The notes below the pieces were generated by a model. The model was given only the letters and a program-made list of their open reading frames with translations. It was not told where the DNA came from and ran no database searches. DNA of 20,291 nucleotides from a virus, in IMG/VR virus record IMGVR_UViG_3300023223_000257, positions 1-20,291 of that record. One strand, written 5' to 3'. Positions 6,638-13,783 of this stretch are shown here, one piece after another. The position numbers and the translations under genes were made by a program. Each line of letters begins with the position of its first letter. Positions within the stretch are counted from its first letter, which is position 1.

Positions 6638-7378
6638 ATGGCATCAGTATTCGAATTAGGATTAGTCGGAGCAGTACCAACACGTCCTGCTCTTGGTTCA
6701 TTCCATCTTTATGTATTGTCTACCGATAGCAACAGATACCTACAGACGAGTACAGCAGAAATAAACCTTGCTAATTTGGGGGATATGACGCAAGCGGTAT
6801 ATGATGCTGCCGGGGTTAGCGAGCAGCTTGTAGGCCTTACTGCATCCCAAGCACTCACAACTAAATCTGTCAACGGGGTAACACTTACTGATGCAGGCTC
6901 GGCTACTAATTTTCTGAATGAGGCTGGGGATTATGTATCTATCGGCGCAATCAATGATTTTTATCAGGCATACGATTCAGCCGGAGTAACAAATCCGAAT
7001 AGTGTTACGCCTGTAGCGATTCCATTTGCTACTACTGAACAGGGGCAGAGTTGGATTACAGATACAAGCGCCACACTAAAGACAATCAATACAACTGGTG
7101 TATATGCGATTTCCTTTGTAATCAATATAGAAAAAACAACCGCAAACTCAGCTACATTACAATTCGATTTATCGGTAAATGGTGTACTAACTGGATTCTT
7201 TGATGTATTCGGTGAGGTAACCGGCAACGATCATGCATCTTATCAAGGTGTTGGACGTGTGCGTTCGCTTACCGCTACTGATACTCTTGAGATAGAGGGG
7301 TTCAGAATTAAGGGAAATTCCAATACAATAACAACCATCGCAGATAATACGCGATTAACAATATTCAGGTTATCATAA
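6638..7378 (+). CDS. Virion protein with C1q/TNF-like C-terminal beta domain (246 aa)
   Basis: The N-terminal part (residues 1-100) resembles tail-fibre or decoration adaptors: SFHLYVLSTDSNRYLQTS, then an Ala/Thr-rich helix and a SVNGVTLTDAG turn. Residues about 125-246 read as a jelly roll of the C1q/TNF type, with VTPVAIPFATTEQG, the strand GVYAISFVINIEK, LQFDLSVNGVLTG and the closing NTRLTIFRLS. Such domains are common in phage structural proteins and form trimers. It directly follows the collagen-like gene, with GGATAAG just upstream of its ATG, and its stop overlaps the next ATG (TAATG). A virion surface role is inferred from fold and context; the exact location (head or tail) is not shown. 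Confidence 0.6.
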   Translation: MASVFELGLVGAVPTRPALGSFHLYVLSTDSNRYLQTSTAEINLANLGDMTQAVYDAAGVSEQLVGLTASQALTTKSVNGVTLTDAGSATNFLNEAGDYVSIGAINDFYQAYDSAGVTNPNSVTPVAIPFATTEQGQSWITDTSATLKTINTTGVYAISFVINIEKTTANSATLQFDLSVNGVLTGFFDVFGEVTGNDHASYQGVGRVRSLTATDTLEIEGFRIKGNSNTITTIADNTRLTIFRLS

Positions 7379-8004
7379 TGCCAGCATTCTTTCATTGTGT
7401 AGATATTGATGGGGTGAATATAGCACTTCAGGTGGACACCAGCGATCCGGTTACGCCTATTTCCCAGGCCGATTTTGTAACAGGAGATATCACAAATCCA
7501 TTAGTTGGTAATCAAAACGTATTCCTGTTCAAATACACGGGCACCGCCTCTAATGGTTCAACAGATGGCACCATGATAGCGGTGGATGATGAGGTAATCA
7601 GTTTCAAAGCGTTAATGCTGATGAATGCCGATACCGTCAAGCTAGACGATATCCCTGAGTCTGCTGCATTAGCATCTACAACAGATGCTACACCTACGGT
7701 TATTGGGGCATTACCAGTCAGGGAGGATGTATCATTACTGGTGACTGTAGCAATCCACGCGGCTCGTACCGATGCTTCTGAGGAAACGGCATATTGGGTT
7801 AGGAGATATACCTTTATCCGAATCACTACCGGAGCATTGGCCGTTGAAAGTTCGAAATTAATAGATAAAAATAATCCAGGTGGTATGAATGCAGTGCTTG
7901 TAGTTTCTGGTAATTATATACATGCTCAGGTAACTGGTTCGGCTGCCGAAACATGGAAATGGGCAATAGCCGAATTAAAAATAGATACAATGGAGCTTTC
8001 GTAA
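7378..8004 (+). CDS. Beta-rich phage virion protein (208 aa)
   Basis: The N-terminal half starts PAFFHCVDIDGVNIALQVDTS and is polar and beta-rich. Residues about 95-208 carry a pattern common in phage virion beta domains. It opens with (T)VIGALPVREDVSLLVTVAI, continues with a charged turn and AYWVRRYTFIRI, and ends NYIHAQVTGSAAETWKWAIA. This pattern usually sits at the C-terminus of tail or head decoration proteins. The start overlaps the previous stop, and the following ATG is two bases past its own stop. The domain is recognised from pattern memory only. The role is probably surface decoration or fibre. Confidence 0.55.
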   Translation: MPAFFHCVDIDGVNIALQVDTSDPVTPISQADFVTGDITNPLVGNQNVFLFKYTGTASNGSTDGTMIAVDDEVISFKALMLMNADTVKLDDIPESAALASTTDATPTVIGALPVREDVSLLVTVAIHAARTDASEETAYWVRRYTFIRITTGALAVESSKLIDKNNPGGMNAVLVVSGNYIHAQVTGSAAETWKWAIAELKIDTMELS

Positions 8005-8005
8005 C

Positions 8006-8521
8006 ATGGCTGAGTTAGACAGAACACAGCTTGGCGTAATGGATGTAGTCTCTGTTGATGCCGATCCAACGTCAACATCCGTAGATGCTCTTACTGGTAG
8101 CCTGATTACTTTTAATGGTGAATATTATTGTAAGATAGATGATGGGGATACAACCAACAGCGTCAAAATAAGCGTAATGAATGTAGCCGGGGCTTATACA
8201 AAGCAGCAAAACATAGTACAGGCTACTCTTTCTGATGGCGCTAATATTGCGTGGGATCTTGATACAGATCAGAGCAGCATCGTAACGCTTGCAGGCAACA
8301 GGACACTGGATAACCCGACGAACCAGAAAGCCGGTGGAACTTATGCGCTGATTGTCAAACAGGATGCTACCGGGGGTAGAACACTTGCGTATGGAACCGT
8401 GTACAAATTTCCAGGTGGCACCGCGCCAACATTGAGTACAGCTGCGAATGCCATTGATTTGCTAACGTTCATCTCAGACGGAACTGATATGTATGGAGTT
8501 GCAACCCTTGCATTCAGCTGA
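8006..8521 (+). CDS. Phage virion beta protein (171 aa)
   Basis: Residues about 75-171 match a widespread phage fibre/decoration domain. Its signatures are LAGNRTLDNPTNQKAGGTY, then ALIVKQDATGGRTLAYG, then KFPGGTAPTLSTAANAID and LLTFISDGTDMYGVA. This beta domain occurs at the ends of many tail-fibre and collar proteins. The first 70 residues contain VSVDADPTSTSVDALTG and look like an attachment segment. The stop TGA at 8519-8521 shares its A with the next ATG, so translation is coupled. Its family is more secure than its place in the virion. Confidence 0.65.
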   Translation: MAELDRTQLGVMDVVSVDADPTSTSVDALTGSLITFNGEYYCKIDDGDTTNSVKISVMNVAGAYTKQQNIVQATLSDGANIAWDLDTDQSSIVTLAGNRTLDNPTNQKAGGTYALIVKQDATGGRTLAYGTVYKFPGGTAPTLSTAANAIDLLTFISDGTDMYGVATLAFS

Positions 8522-9447
8522 TGATATTACTACCTATAAGTCTATTTAATGGTGGTGTAGCTGTTGATACTACGTTTGGCTCTACATGGAAAACAGACAA
8601 TGCAGGCGTCTCAAATGACGATCAGATTTCCTTACCATTGGTATCTACAGGGACATACAGTTTCACAGTTGATTGGGGTGATGGTAATGAGGATACGATT
8701 ACAACTTGGGATGATGTAGCAAAAACCCACACCTATGCGTCCACCGGCACCTATACCGTAGTAATTACTGGACAATGCGAGGGTTGGAAATTCAATGGTG
8801 GTGGCGATAAGACAAAGATATTAACAATCGATAATTGGGGAACCGACTTAAAGCTAAATACTACAGCCTCATTTAGCGGGTGTTCTAATCTTGTAATAAC
8901 TGCCGATGATGTTCTCGCTCTTAATTCTGTTGATGCTGGTAGTGCTTTATTTTATCAATGTTCAAGTCTTACTACAATTCCAGGCATAGAAAATTGGACA
9001 GGTTGGGGTAGTATCAATACTTTATTGTGGGGATTCCGTGCTTGTACAAATCTAAACGAACCGGGCATAGGCAGTATTGATACGAGCGGATGTGCTGTTT
9101 TCACATCTATATTCCGAGATTCCAGCAGTTTTAACCAGCCGTTGACTTGGGATACAGGCCTAAATACAAGCTTTTCGCATGCGTTTAGAAATGCGACATC
9201 ATTTGATCAGGATATAGGGGCCCTTGATGTAACCGCGCTTACTGCCGCCGCAAGCATGTTTACTGGTGTAACTCTTTCGACTGCTAACTATGATGCGCTA
9301 TTGACAGGTTGGGATGCCCAGGCGGTTCTTGATAGTGTTTCATTTAATGGCGGTTCATCACTTTATTCAGCAGGGGCACCAGCCACAGCGCGTGCAGCAT
9401 TAATAGCGGATCACAGCTGGAGCATCGTGGATGGAGGGGCTGCATGA
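8521..9447 (+). CDS. PKD plus BspA-like leucine-rich-repeat surface protein (308 aa)
   Basis: Residues about 40-82 form a PKD-type Ig-like domain with the hallmark D51-WGDG and the closing HTYASTGTYTVVITG. Residues about 100-285 are BspA-like/DUF285 repeats. They show FSGCSNLVI, LFYQCSSLTTIPGIENWTGW, GFRACTNLNEPGIGSIDTS and FRDSSSFNQPLTWDTG, followed by FRNATSFDQDIGALDVT and the ending ALLTGWDAQ. In bacteria this domain pair occurs in secreted adhesins. No signal peptide is convincing (MILLPISLFNGGVA is short and lacks basic residues), which fits a virion component. Located among other virion beta proteins, it may bind host or mucus glycans or proteins. Architecture is confident; the role is inference. 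Confidence 0.75.
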   Translation: MILLPISLFNGGVAVDTTFGSTWKTDNAGVSNDDQISLPLVSTGTYSFTVDWGDGNEDTITTWDDVAKTHTYASTGTYTVVITGQCEGWKFNGGGDKTKILTIDNWGTDLKLNTTASFSGCSNLVITADDVLALNSVDAGSALFYQCSSLTTIPGIENWTGWGSINTLLWGFRACTNLNEPGIGSIDTSGCAVFTSIFRDSSSFNQPLTWDTGLNTSFSHAFRNATSFDQDIGALDVTALTAAASMFTGVTLSTANYDALLTGWDAQAVLDSVSFNGGSSLYSAGAPATARAALIADHSWSIVDGGAA

Positions 9448-9710
9448 TAACTAGAGACGGTAAAACACAAGCAGGATGGTATATCTGTACGGAGGGAATT
9501 AATCATTTCCATATTATAGAGCTTATGCCGGATCAATATCTTGGTTCGGGGCAAGAATATATAATTGAGGGTATTTCAGAGGATGACGTTATATCAAAGG
9601 TTTTTCGGGTTTCTGCCTTTGATGATGAGGGAGATATTGACGTTAAACTATCCACCCCTCTTACAAAATCAGAGATTATATCAAAAGCTGCCCTGCCAAC
9701 AATTCGCTGA
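9444..9710 (+). CDS. Small hypothetical protein (88 aa)
   Basis: Its ATG overlaps the preceding stop (ATGA at 9444). The product is acidic, with GWYICTEGINHFHIIELMPDQ near the start and FDDEGDIDVKLSTPLTKSE near the end. There is no membrane segment or recognised motif. Its position at the end of the fibre/adhesin genes and before an internal promoter suggests a chaperone or small virion part, but nothing in the sequence proves it. Confidence 0.5.
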   Translation: MITRDGKTQAGWYICTEGINHFHIIELMPDQYLGSGQEYIIEGISEDDVISKVFRVSAFDDEGDIDVKLSTPLTKSEIISKAALPTIR

Positions 9711-9725
9711 ATTTATTATGAAATC

Positions 9726-9753
9726 TTGTTATATCCGAGAAAATGGGTATAAT
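9726..9753 (+). promoter_or_regulatory. Promoter inside the structural operon
   Basis: A perfect -10 box TATAAT lies at 9748-9753, with TTGTTA (four of six) at 9726-9731 and a 16-nt spacer. The predicted transcription start is near 9760. The 110-nt gap 9711-9820 holds nothing else except the ribosome binding site AGGTG (9812-9816) of the next gene. The promoter would boost the protease, scaffold, decoration and major capsid genes downstream. Confidence 0.6.
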
Positions 9754-9820
9754 GTAAATATTAAGAACAGAATACGTACCTAACCATGGTAGCGCCGTAA
9801 TTTGTTAAGACAGGTGTCTC

Positions 9821-10708
9821 ATGGCGGTAAGAACTTGGCTCGGGAATCAAGATAGCGCAAGCCCCAATGATTGGAGTGTAGCTGCTAACTGGAAAGAAAA
9901 CGTTGTTCCTGTATCCACGGATGACGTATTTTTCAGTGATAACGCTATATCTGTCACCGCTGGCCTTTCACAAGCCGGTGTCTTATTAGCCTCCCTTAAT
10001 TTTGATTTATCTTACACAGGTAATATCGGGGCTAGTGATACCTCATTTCTGGTTATCGGTGCCACCATCCTTGATATAGGCCAGAACCTCGGTTCAACCG
10101 CTGCAAGTGGTTCACCCCGCCTAAACCTTGATATTCGGGGTGCCTCAACAATTACTGTCTTTGCTACCTCTCGTAGCTCTACGGACGCTAACCGGAACCC
10201 ATTACGCTTACTTTGTGATAATGCATCTACCGATATTTTCATGCGTTCGGGGGCTGCATCCATAGCCGATGACGGCGATCAGACAGCTACCTTAGGCGAT
10301 ATTAATATGGATGGCGACGGGGCTACAATGAAAGTAGGTGATGGTGTTACCTATACGAACCTGAATGTTAATAGGGGCAACGTAGAGGCATTTTCGATGC
10401 CTGCCACACTGGTAGAGGCTCTTGGCGGTATAACTACGCTGCAAGGTGTTGATGCCCTTACCACGTTGGTAATGGATGGCCGGGCAACTGTCAATTCTAA
10501 TATAGATGGAACTATTACGCTTGTTACTGGGCGCAGCGGCACCCTTAGATTCACACAATCATCTGTGCTTAGAACCGTTACAGATATAGTTATATCCGGT
10601 GAGGATTTCAATTTCAGTGCAGATTTCGATGTAATAACTATAACTAATGGCGTAACCTTTGCGGCCAATCTAAAGGCCCTTACAATCGGGAGTGCTGCCA
10701 GTGCATAG
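9821..10708 (+). CDS. Beta-helix-like virion protein (295 aa)
   Basis: The start RTWLGNQDSASPNDWSVAANW is followed by ENVVPVSTDDVFF. This matches the W-G-x(n)-DW-x-AANW-x(n)-VP-x-x-DDV opening seen in beta-helical surface and phage fibre proteins. The rest is a long series of short beta strands rich in Thr, Ser, Asn, Gly and Asp (TLGDINMDGDGATMKVGDGV, GTLRFTQSSVLRTVTDIVI) with no cysteine-rich or helical part. A solenoid fold is likely. AGGTG is well placed before the ATG. It opens the promoter-driven segment ahead of the protease, consistent with an abundant head fibre or decoration protein. It overlaps the next gene by 8 nt. Confidence 0.5.
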   Translation: MAVRTWLGNQDSASPNDWSVAANWKENVVPVSTDDVFFSDNAISVTAGLSQAGVLLASLNFDLSYTGNIGASDTSFLVIGATILDIGQNLGSTAASGSPRLNLDIRGASTITVFATSRSSTDANRNPLRLLCDNASTDIFMRSGAASIADDGDQTATLGDINMDGDGATMKVGDGVTYTNLNVNRGNVEAFSMPATLVEALGGITTLQGVDALTTLVMDGRATVNSNIDGTITLVTGRSGTLRFTQSSVLRTVTDIVISGEDFNFSADFDVITITNGVTFAANLKALTIGSAASA

Positions 10709-12200
10709 AATTAATGACGAACATGATTGCGTAGGCGATTGCATGAGTGATGAGGAAAAGATGCGTGAATTTCCTGACACCGATCAACGCTTAGCCGTAT
10801 GCATAGAGCGTTGTGAAAGCAATAATAGCAAGCACAGGGACAAAGACAGGCGTAAGCGTAAGGATAATTCTGATTGCTCTTGTGGTGGCCATTGTGTAGA
10901 ATGTAGGAATAACCCGCAAACAAATACGATTACCGCTAAGTACGCACACTTTACCAATAACCTTAAAGCCTCACTACTAAAAACCGTTATGTTTGAGGGA
11001 CAACGGCACATAGTAATGCCTGTAGTCCTTATTAAACAAGGTGTTTTGAATGGCATATTCTATAGCTCTGAGGAGTTACGCAAGTTCCCCGAGGCATGGA
11101 ATGGGAGGCCCGTACCCATCTTACATCCTAAGAAAGATGATGAACCAATAAGTGCGAACAGCCCTAAAGTTTTAGAGCAACAGAACGTCGGAATATTGTT
11201 TAATGTTTCCTTCGAAGATGATTCGCTTAAGGGTGAAATTTGGTTGAACGAAAAAAAGATGTTGAAAATTGCGCCGAATTTATTGCGGAAACTGCGAGAT
11301 GGTATTATGATAGAGGTATCTACCGGATTATTTATAGAGATGGAAGAAACTCGCGGTAGATTTGAGGGAAACGAGTTTTTTGCCGAGGCGTTTAATTTCA
11401 GGCCAGATCATCTAGCCCTGCTACCGGGTGAGGTAGGGGCATGTAGTATCGAAGATGGTTGCGGTACCCCTAGAACTAATGAGGTTGATAAGGGTGAAAG
11501 TATGAATTTCGTAACACGAGTACTCAGTTTCCTTACTCAGAATAAGAGTAAAGAAAAGGAACAGGAAATTTTACAGTTAATAGAACCGAAAGAGTTACAG
11601 CCAATGCAAGTGGAAAACAACAAAAAACAGGAGAACACCATGGAAGAAAAGGTAAGTGAACTGATTGCCCATACGGGTACACAGTTTGACGAAACTGATC
11701 GCCCTTGGCTCCTAGCGCTCGATGAGGAGCAGTTGGATAAGTTGGCCCCTAAAGCCAATGACGACGACGAAGCTAAGAAAGCGGAGGCCGAAAAAGCCGC
11801 TGCTCTCAAGGCTCAGGAAGAGGCAGATGAGGCCGCTAAGCAGAAGGCTGCTAAAGAGGCTGAAGAGGCTGAAAAGGCAAAAGAACTCGAAACCGCTGAC
11901 AGTCGGGACTTAAGTGCCCTGATGCAAACCGGTTTTGCTGAGTTAGCTAAACAACTTCCTGAACTCGTTTCCAGTGCTGTTCAAGCGAGAACTGAGGAGC
12001 AAGAGCAAGAAACGATTATCGCTCAGCTTACCGCCAATGGCGAGTATGAGGCTGATGATCTAAAAGGCATGAACCTAAAGGTGCTTAAGAAGATGGCTAG
12101 TCTGTCTTTCCCTGGCGTCTATATGGGCAGTGCCACGGCACACAATACCGGTGAAGAGGCTATGTCTCCTACCCGTACATTGTTTGCTAATGCTAACTAA
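10701..12200 (+). CDS. Capsid maturation protease (DUF2213-type) fused to scaffold
   Basis: The GTG at 10701 is preferred because GGGAG sits 8 nt upstream; an in-frame GTG at 10692 is possible. The first 60 residues are Cys-rich (HDCVGDCMSDEEKM, then FPDTDQRLAVC and CSCGGHCVEC) with a basic stretch. The protease domain spans about residues 85-255 (VMPVVLIKQGVLNG, PILHPK with H142, EVSTGL with S207, then RPDHLALLPGEVGACS), matching DUF2213 prohead proteases; H142 and S207 are the candidate catalytic pair. From about 314 onward the protein is a highly charged Glu/Lys/Ala coiled coil, then a helical C-terminus, as in scaffolding proteins. The protein would assemble the procapsid, cleave the scaffold and be removed. 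An internal start (see 11640) probably also makes free scaffold. Confidence 0.8.
   Translation: MHRINDEHDCVGDCMSDEEKMREFPDTDQRLAVCIERCESNNSKHRDKDRRKRKDNSDCSCGGHCVECRNNPQTNTITAKYAHFTNNLKASLLKTVMFEGQRHIVMPVVLIKQGVLNGIFYSSEELRKFPEAWNGRPVPILHPKKDDEPISANSPKVLEQQNVGILFNVSFEDDSLKGEIWLNEKKMLKIAPNLLRKLRDGIMIEVSTGLFIEMEETRGRFEGNEFFAEAFNFRPDHLALLPGEVGACSIEDGCGTPRTNEVDKGESMNFVTRVLSFLTQNKSKEKEQEILQLIEPKELQPMQVENNKKQENTMEEKVSELIAHTGTQFDETDRPWLLALDEEQLDKLAPKANDDDEAKKAEAEKAAALKAQEEADEAAKQKAAKEAEEAEKAKELETADSRDLSALMQTGFAELAKQLPELVSSAVQARTEEQEQETIIAQLTANGEYEADDLKGMNLKVLKKMASLSFPGVYMGSATAHNTGEEAMSPTRTLFANAN
11640..12200 (+). CDS. Nested scaffolding protein, internal in-frame start (186 aa)
   Basis: Inside the protease gene a textbook ribosome binding site, AGGAG at 11629-11633, lies 6 nt before an in-frame ATG at 11640. 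The resulting 186-residue product (starting MEEKVSELIAHTG) consists only of the charged coiled-coil and C-terminal helical parts. This repeats the lambda C/Nu3 arrangement, in which a scaffold is made from the 3' end of the protease gene. A weaker alternative start is the ATG at 11502, behind AAGGGTG. Seen: the motif, spacing and frame. Inferred: actual use. Confidence 0.55.
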   Translation: MEEKVSELIAHTGTQFDETDRPWLLALDEEQLDKLAPKANDDDEAKKAEAEKAAALKAQEEADEAAKQKAAKEAEEAEKAKELETADSRDLSALMQTGFAELAKQLPELVSSAVQARTEEQEQETIIAQLTANGEYEADDLKGMNLKVLKKMASLSFPGVYMGSATAHNTGEEAMSPTRTLFANAN

Positions 12201-12211
12201 GGAGATTGGTT

Positions 12212-12652
12212 ATGGCTAGAAATACGATCAATCAGAGAACCGTCGGAGATGAGATAAAGGATGAAGCTGTTGCGGCCTCCGCAATCAATCCTGGAAATCT
12301 CATTGAGGTTATAAATAACGCGGGAGTAACCGAGGTTCAGAATCATTCGACATCGGATGGTATTGCTGCACCTACTGTTGCTGTAGAGGATGACTTGCAG
12401 GGAAATGACATCAATGATGCCTATGTCGCTGCTGATAGAGTCCAATATCTACATTTTCGCGCCGGTGAACGGGCATTAATGCATCTTGCCAATGGTGAGA
12501 ATGCAGTAATAGGTGATTTCCTTTCCAGTAATGGAGATGGAACATTGCAAGTCAGTGCCACGTTAGCAATTGGTATTGCCAAAGAAAACATCGATATGAG
12601 TGATTCCAGCGGAGCAGATCCCGATGGAACAATCATTGTCGAGTTTATTTAG
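12212..12652 (+). CDS. Capsid decoration/head-stabilising protein (146 aa)
   Basis: The ATG at 12212 is chosen because AAGGAG lies at the correct distance upstream (12198-12203); a TTG at 12206 is less likely. The sequence has INPGNLIEVINNAGVTEV, then a VAVEDDLQG segment, then GERALMHLANGE and IGDFLSSNGDGTL, and ends DGTIIVEF. This beta-barrel pattern (an N-terminal arm followed by a small barrel) is typical of head decoration or structural-cement proteins encoded just before the major capsid gene. It sits between scaffold and major capsid protein, the standard position for such a protein. Confidence 0.7.
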   Translation: MARNTINQRTVGDEIKDEAVAASAINPGNLIEVINNAGVTEVQNHSTSDGIAAPTVAVEDDLQGNDINDAYVAADRVQYLHFRAGERALMHLANGENAVIGDFLSSNGDGTLQVSATLAIGIAKENIDMSDSSGADPDGTIIVEFI

Positions 12653-12666
12653 GAAGGAGAAACATC

Positions 12667-13698
12667 ATGGATTATATTGATGGTAATAAGGTTCACGGAA
12701 ATGTTGCGCAAGGCTTAGCCGACGTAGACTTTGATGTGAGCCAGTTACGTCCTTTCGTTGGCAACGATGGCCGTCCGTATATTAACCAGGGCAAAATTGC
12801 TGTCCCGGCTATTAATGCGACATTGCGAAAGGATGAATGGCTTGAACTCGATGATGCAATCATTGATGAGGCCGAGGAAAGGTTAGTTGGTGTTCAGGAT
12901 TTGTTGGACGCTGGATTAGTTAAGAATCTCGCTGACGGGCTGGGTACAACCAGTTTGGAATGGGAGAACGCTGACGATTTCAGCCCCGCCGAAATCTCTA
13001 TGGACGCCGTAACCCAAAGTAACGCGGATCGCCCCAATTATGAGTTGGAAAGTGTACCGTTGCCGATTATCCACAAGGACTTCAACTTTAACGTGCGCCA
13101 GCTACGTGCAAGCCGTAAACGGGGACAAACCCTCGATACGGATAGTGCTCGTCTAGCGTCACGCCAGGTTGCGGAAACAGTGGAAACGTTGTTGTTCAGT
13201 GGTACCCCAACGTACACCTTTGCGGGTGGTACGATATTTGGTTATACCACTGCAACAGATCGGAACGTGGTAACACTTACCGAGAACTGGGATGACGCTG
13301 GTAAGACTGGTGAGGAAATCTTAACCGATGTTCTCAACATGAAACAGGCGTCTATTGATGCGTTCCATGAAGGCCCTTGGTGGTTGTACATTCCTACAGC
13401 CTACGACACTGCTCTTGATGAGGATTTCAAGGCGGAAAGCTCCAAGACAATCCGGCAGCGGTTGCTTGAAGTAGCAGGGCTGGATAGCATTAGGGTTGCT
13501 GGTAAGTTGGCGGTTAACACCGTTGTACTTGTTCAGCATACCATGGATGTTGTGCGCATGGTTAATGGCATGCCACTGACAACGGTTCAGTGGGAAGGTA
13601 ATGGCGGGCTCCGTCAGAACTTCAAAATCATGACTATCATGATTCCAAATATTCGCTCTACCCAGGGCAATAGAAGCGGAGTTACCGTCCTGTCATAG
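12667..13698 (+). CDS. Major capsid protein (encapsulin-like HK97 fold)
   Basis: This 343-residue protein has a very strong ribosome binding site (AGGAAGGAG just before ATCATG), fitting the most abundant virion protein. It matches the DUF6260/encapsulin-like branch of HK97-fold capsid proteins. Signatures are DVSQLRPFVGNDGRPYIN near the start and the E-loop-like LESVPLPIIHKDFNFNVRQ. They continue RASRKRGQTLDTDSARLASRQVAE, TLLFSG with GGTIFGYTT (P-domain and A-domain boundary), ESSKTIRQRLLEV, and PLTTVQWEGNGG near the C-terminus. There is no obvious N-terminal delta domain, consistent with a separate scaffold. It follows the decoration gene and precedes a small head-associated gene. Codon use looks more conserved and GC-richer than in neighbours, as expected for high expression. 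Confidence 0.88.
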   Translation: MDYIDGNKVHGNVAQGLADVDFDVSQLRPFVGNDGRPYINQGKIAVPAINATLRKDEWLELDDAIIDEAEERLVGVQDLLDAGLVKNLADGLGTTSLEWENADDFSPAEISMDAVTQSNADRPNYELESVPLPIIHKDFNFNVRQLRASRKRGQTLDTDSARLASRQVAETVETLLFSGTPTYTFAGGTIFGYTTATDRNVVTLTENWDDAGKTGEEILTDVLNMKQASIDAFHEGPWWLYIPTAYDTALDEDFKAESSKTIRQRLLEVAGLDSIRVAGKLAVNTVVLVQHTMDVVRMVNGMPLTTVQWEGNGGLRQNFKIMTIMIPNIRSTQGNRSGVTVLS

Positions 13699-13719
13699 GG
13701 GGTGCTCGCGCAAATAAGC

Positions 13720-13754
13720 TTTATCAGTAACCAGCCTGTAAAGTTTATCATTAA
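13720..13754 (+). repeat. Pair of 11-bp direct repeats after the major capsid gene
   Basis: TTTATCAGTAA (13720-13730) and TTTATCATTAA (13744-13754) differ at one position and start exactly 24 nt apart. They lie in the 85-nt gap after the major capsid gene. No convincing terminator or promoter is visible in the gap. They could bind a regulator or be chance in an AT-rich spacer. Confidence 0.35.
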
Positions 13755-13783
13755 AATACTTTTTCTTAACCAAAGGACATATC

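Noticed and set aside
9565-9783. 72-residue plus-strand frame overlapping 9444-9710 and running into the gap
   Set aside because: It lies mostly in another frame of the 88-residue gene, its product has no structure or motif, and it runs through the promoter at 9726-9753.
9808-9819. Palindrome AGACAGGTGTCT over the binding site of the 9821 gene
   Set aside because: The five-base arms have only two bases between them, so an RNA hairpin is unlikely; it probably arises by chance around AGGTG.
11537-11809. Minus-strand 90-residue Ser-rich frame in the protease/scaffold gene
   Set aside because: It is a shadow of the Glu/Lys-rich coiled-coil codons; no start signal or motif.
13699-13783. Possible promoter or terminator in the gap after the major capsid gene
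   Set aside because: TAAAAT at 13752 has no -35 box at a usable distance, and the short AAGT/ACTT pairing is too weak for a terminator.
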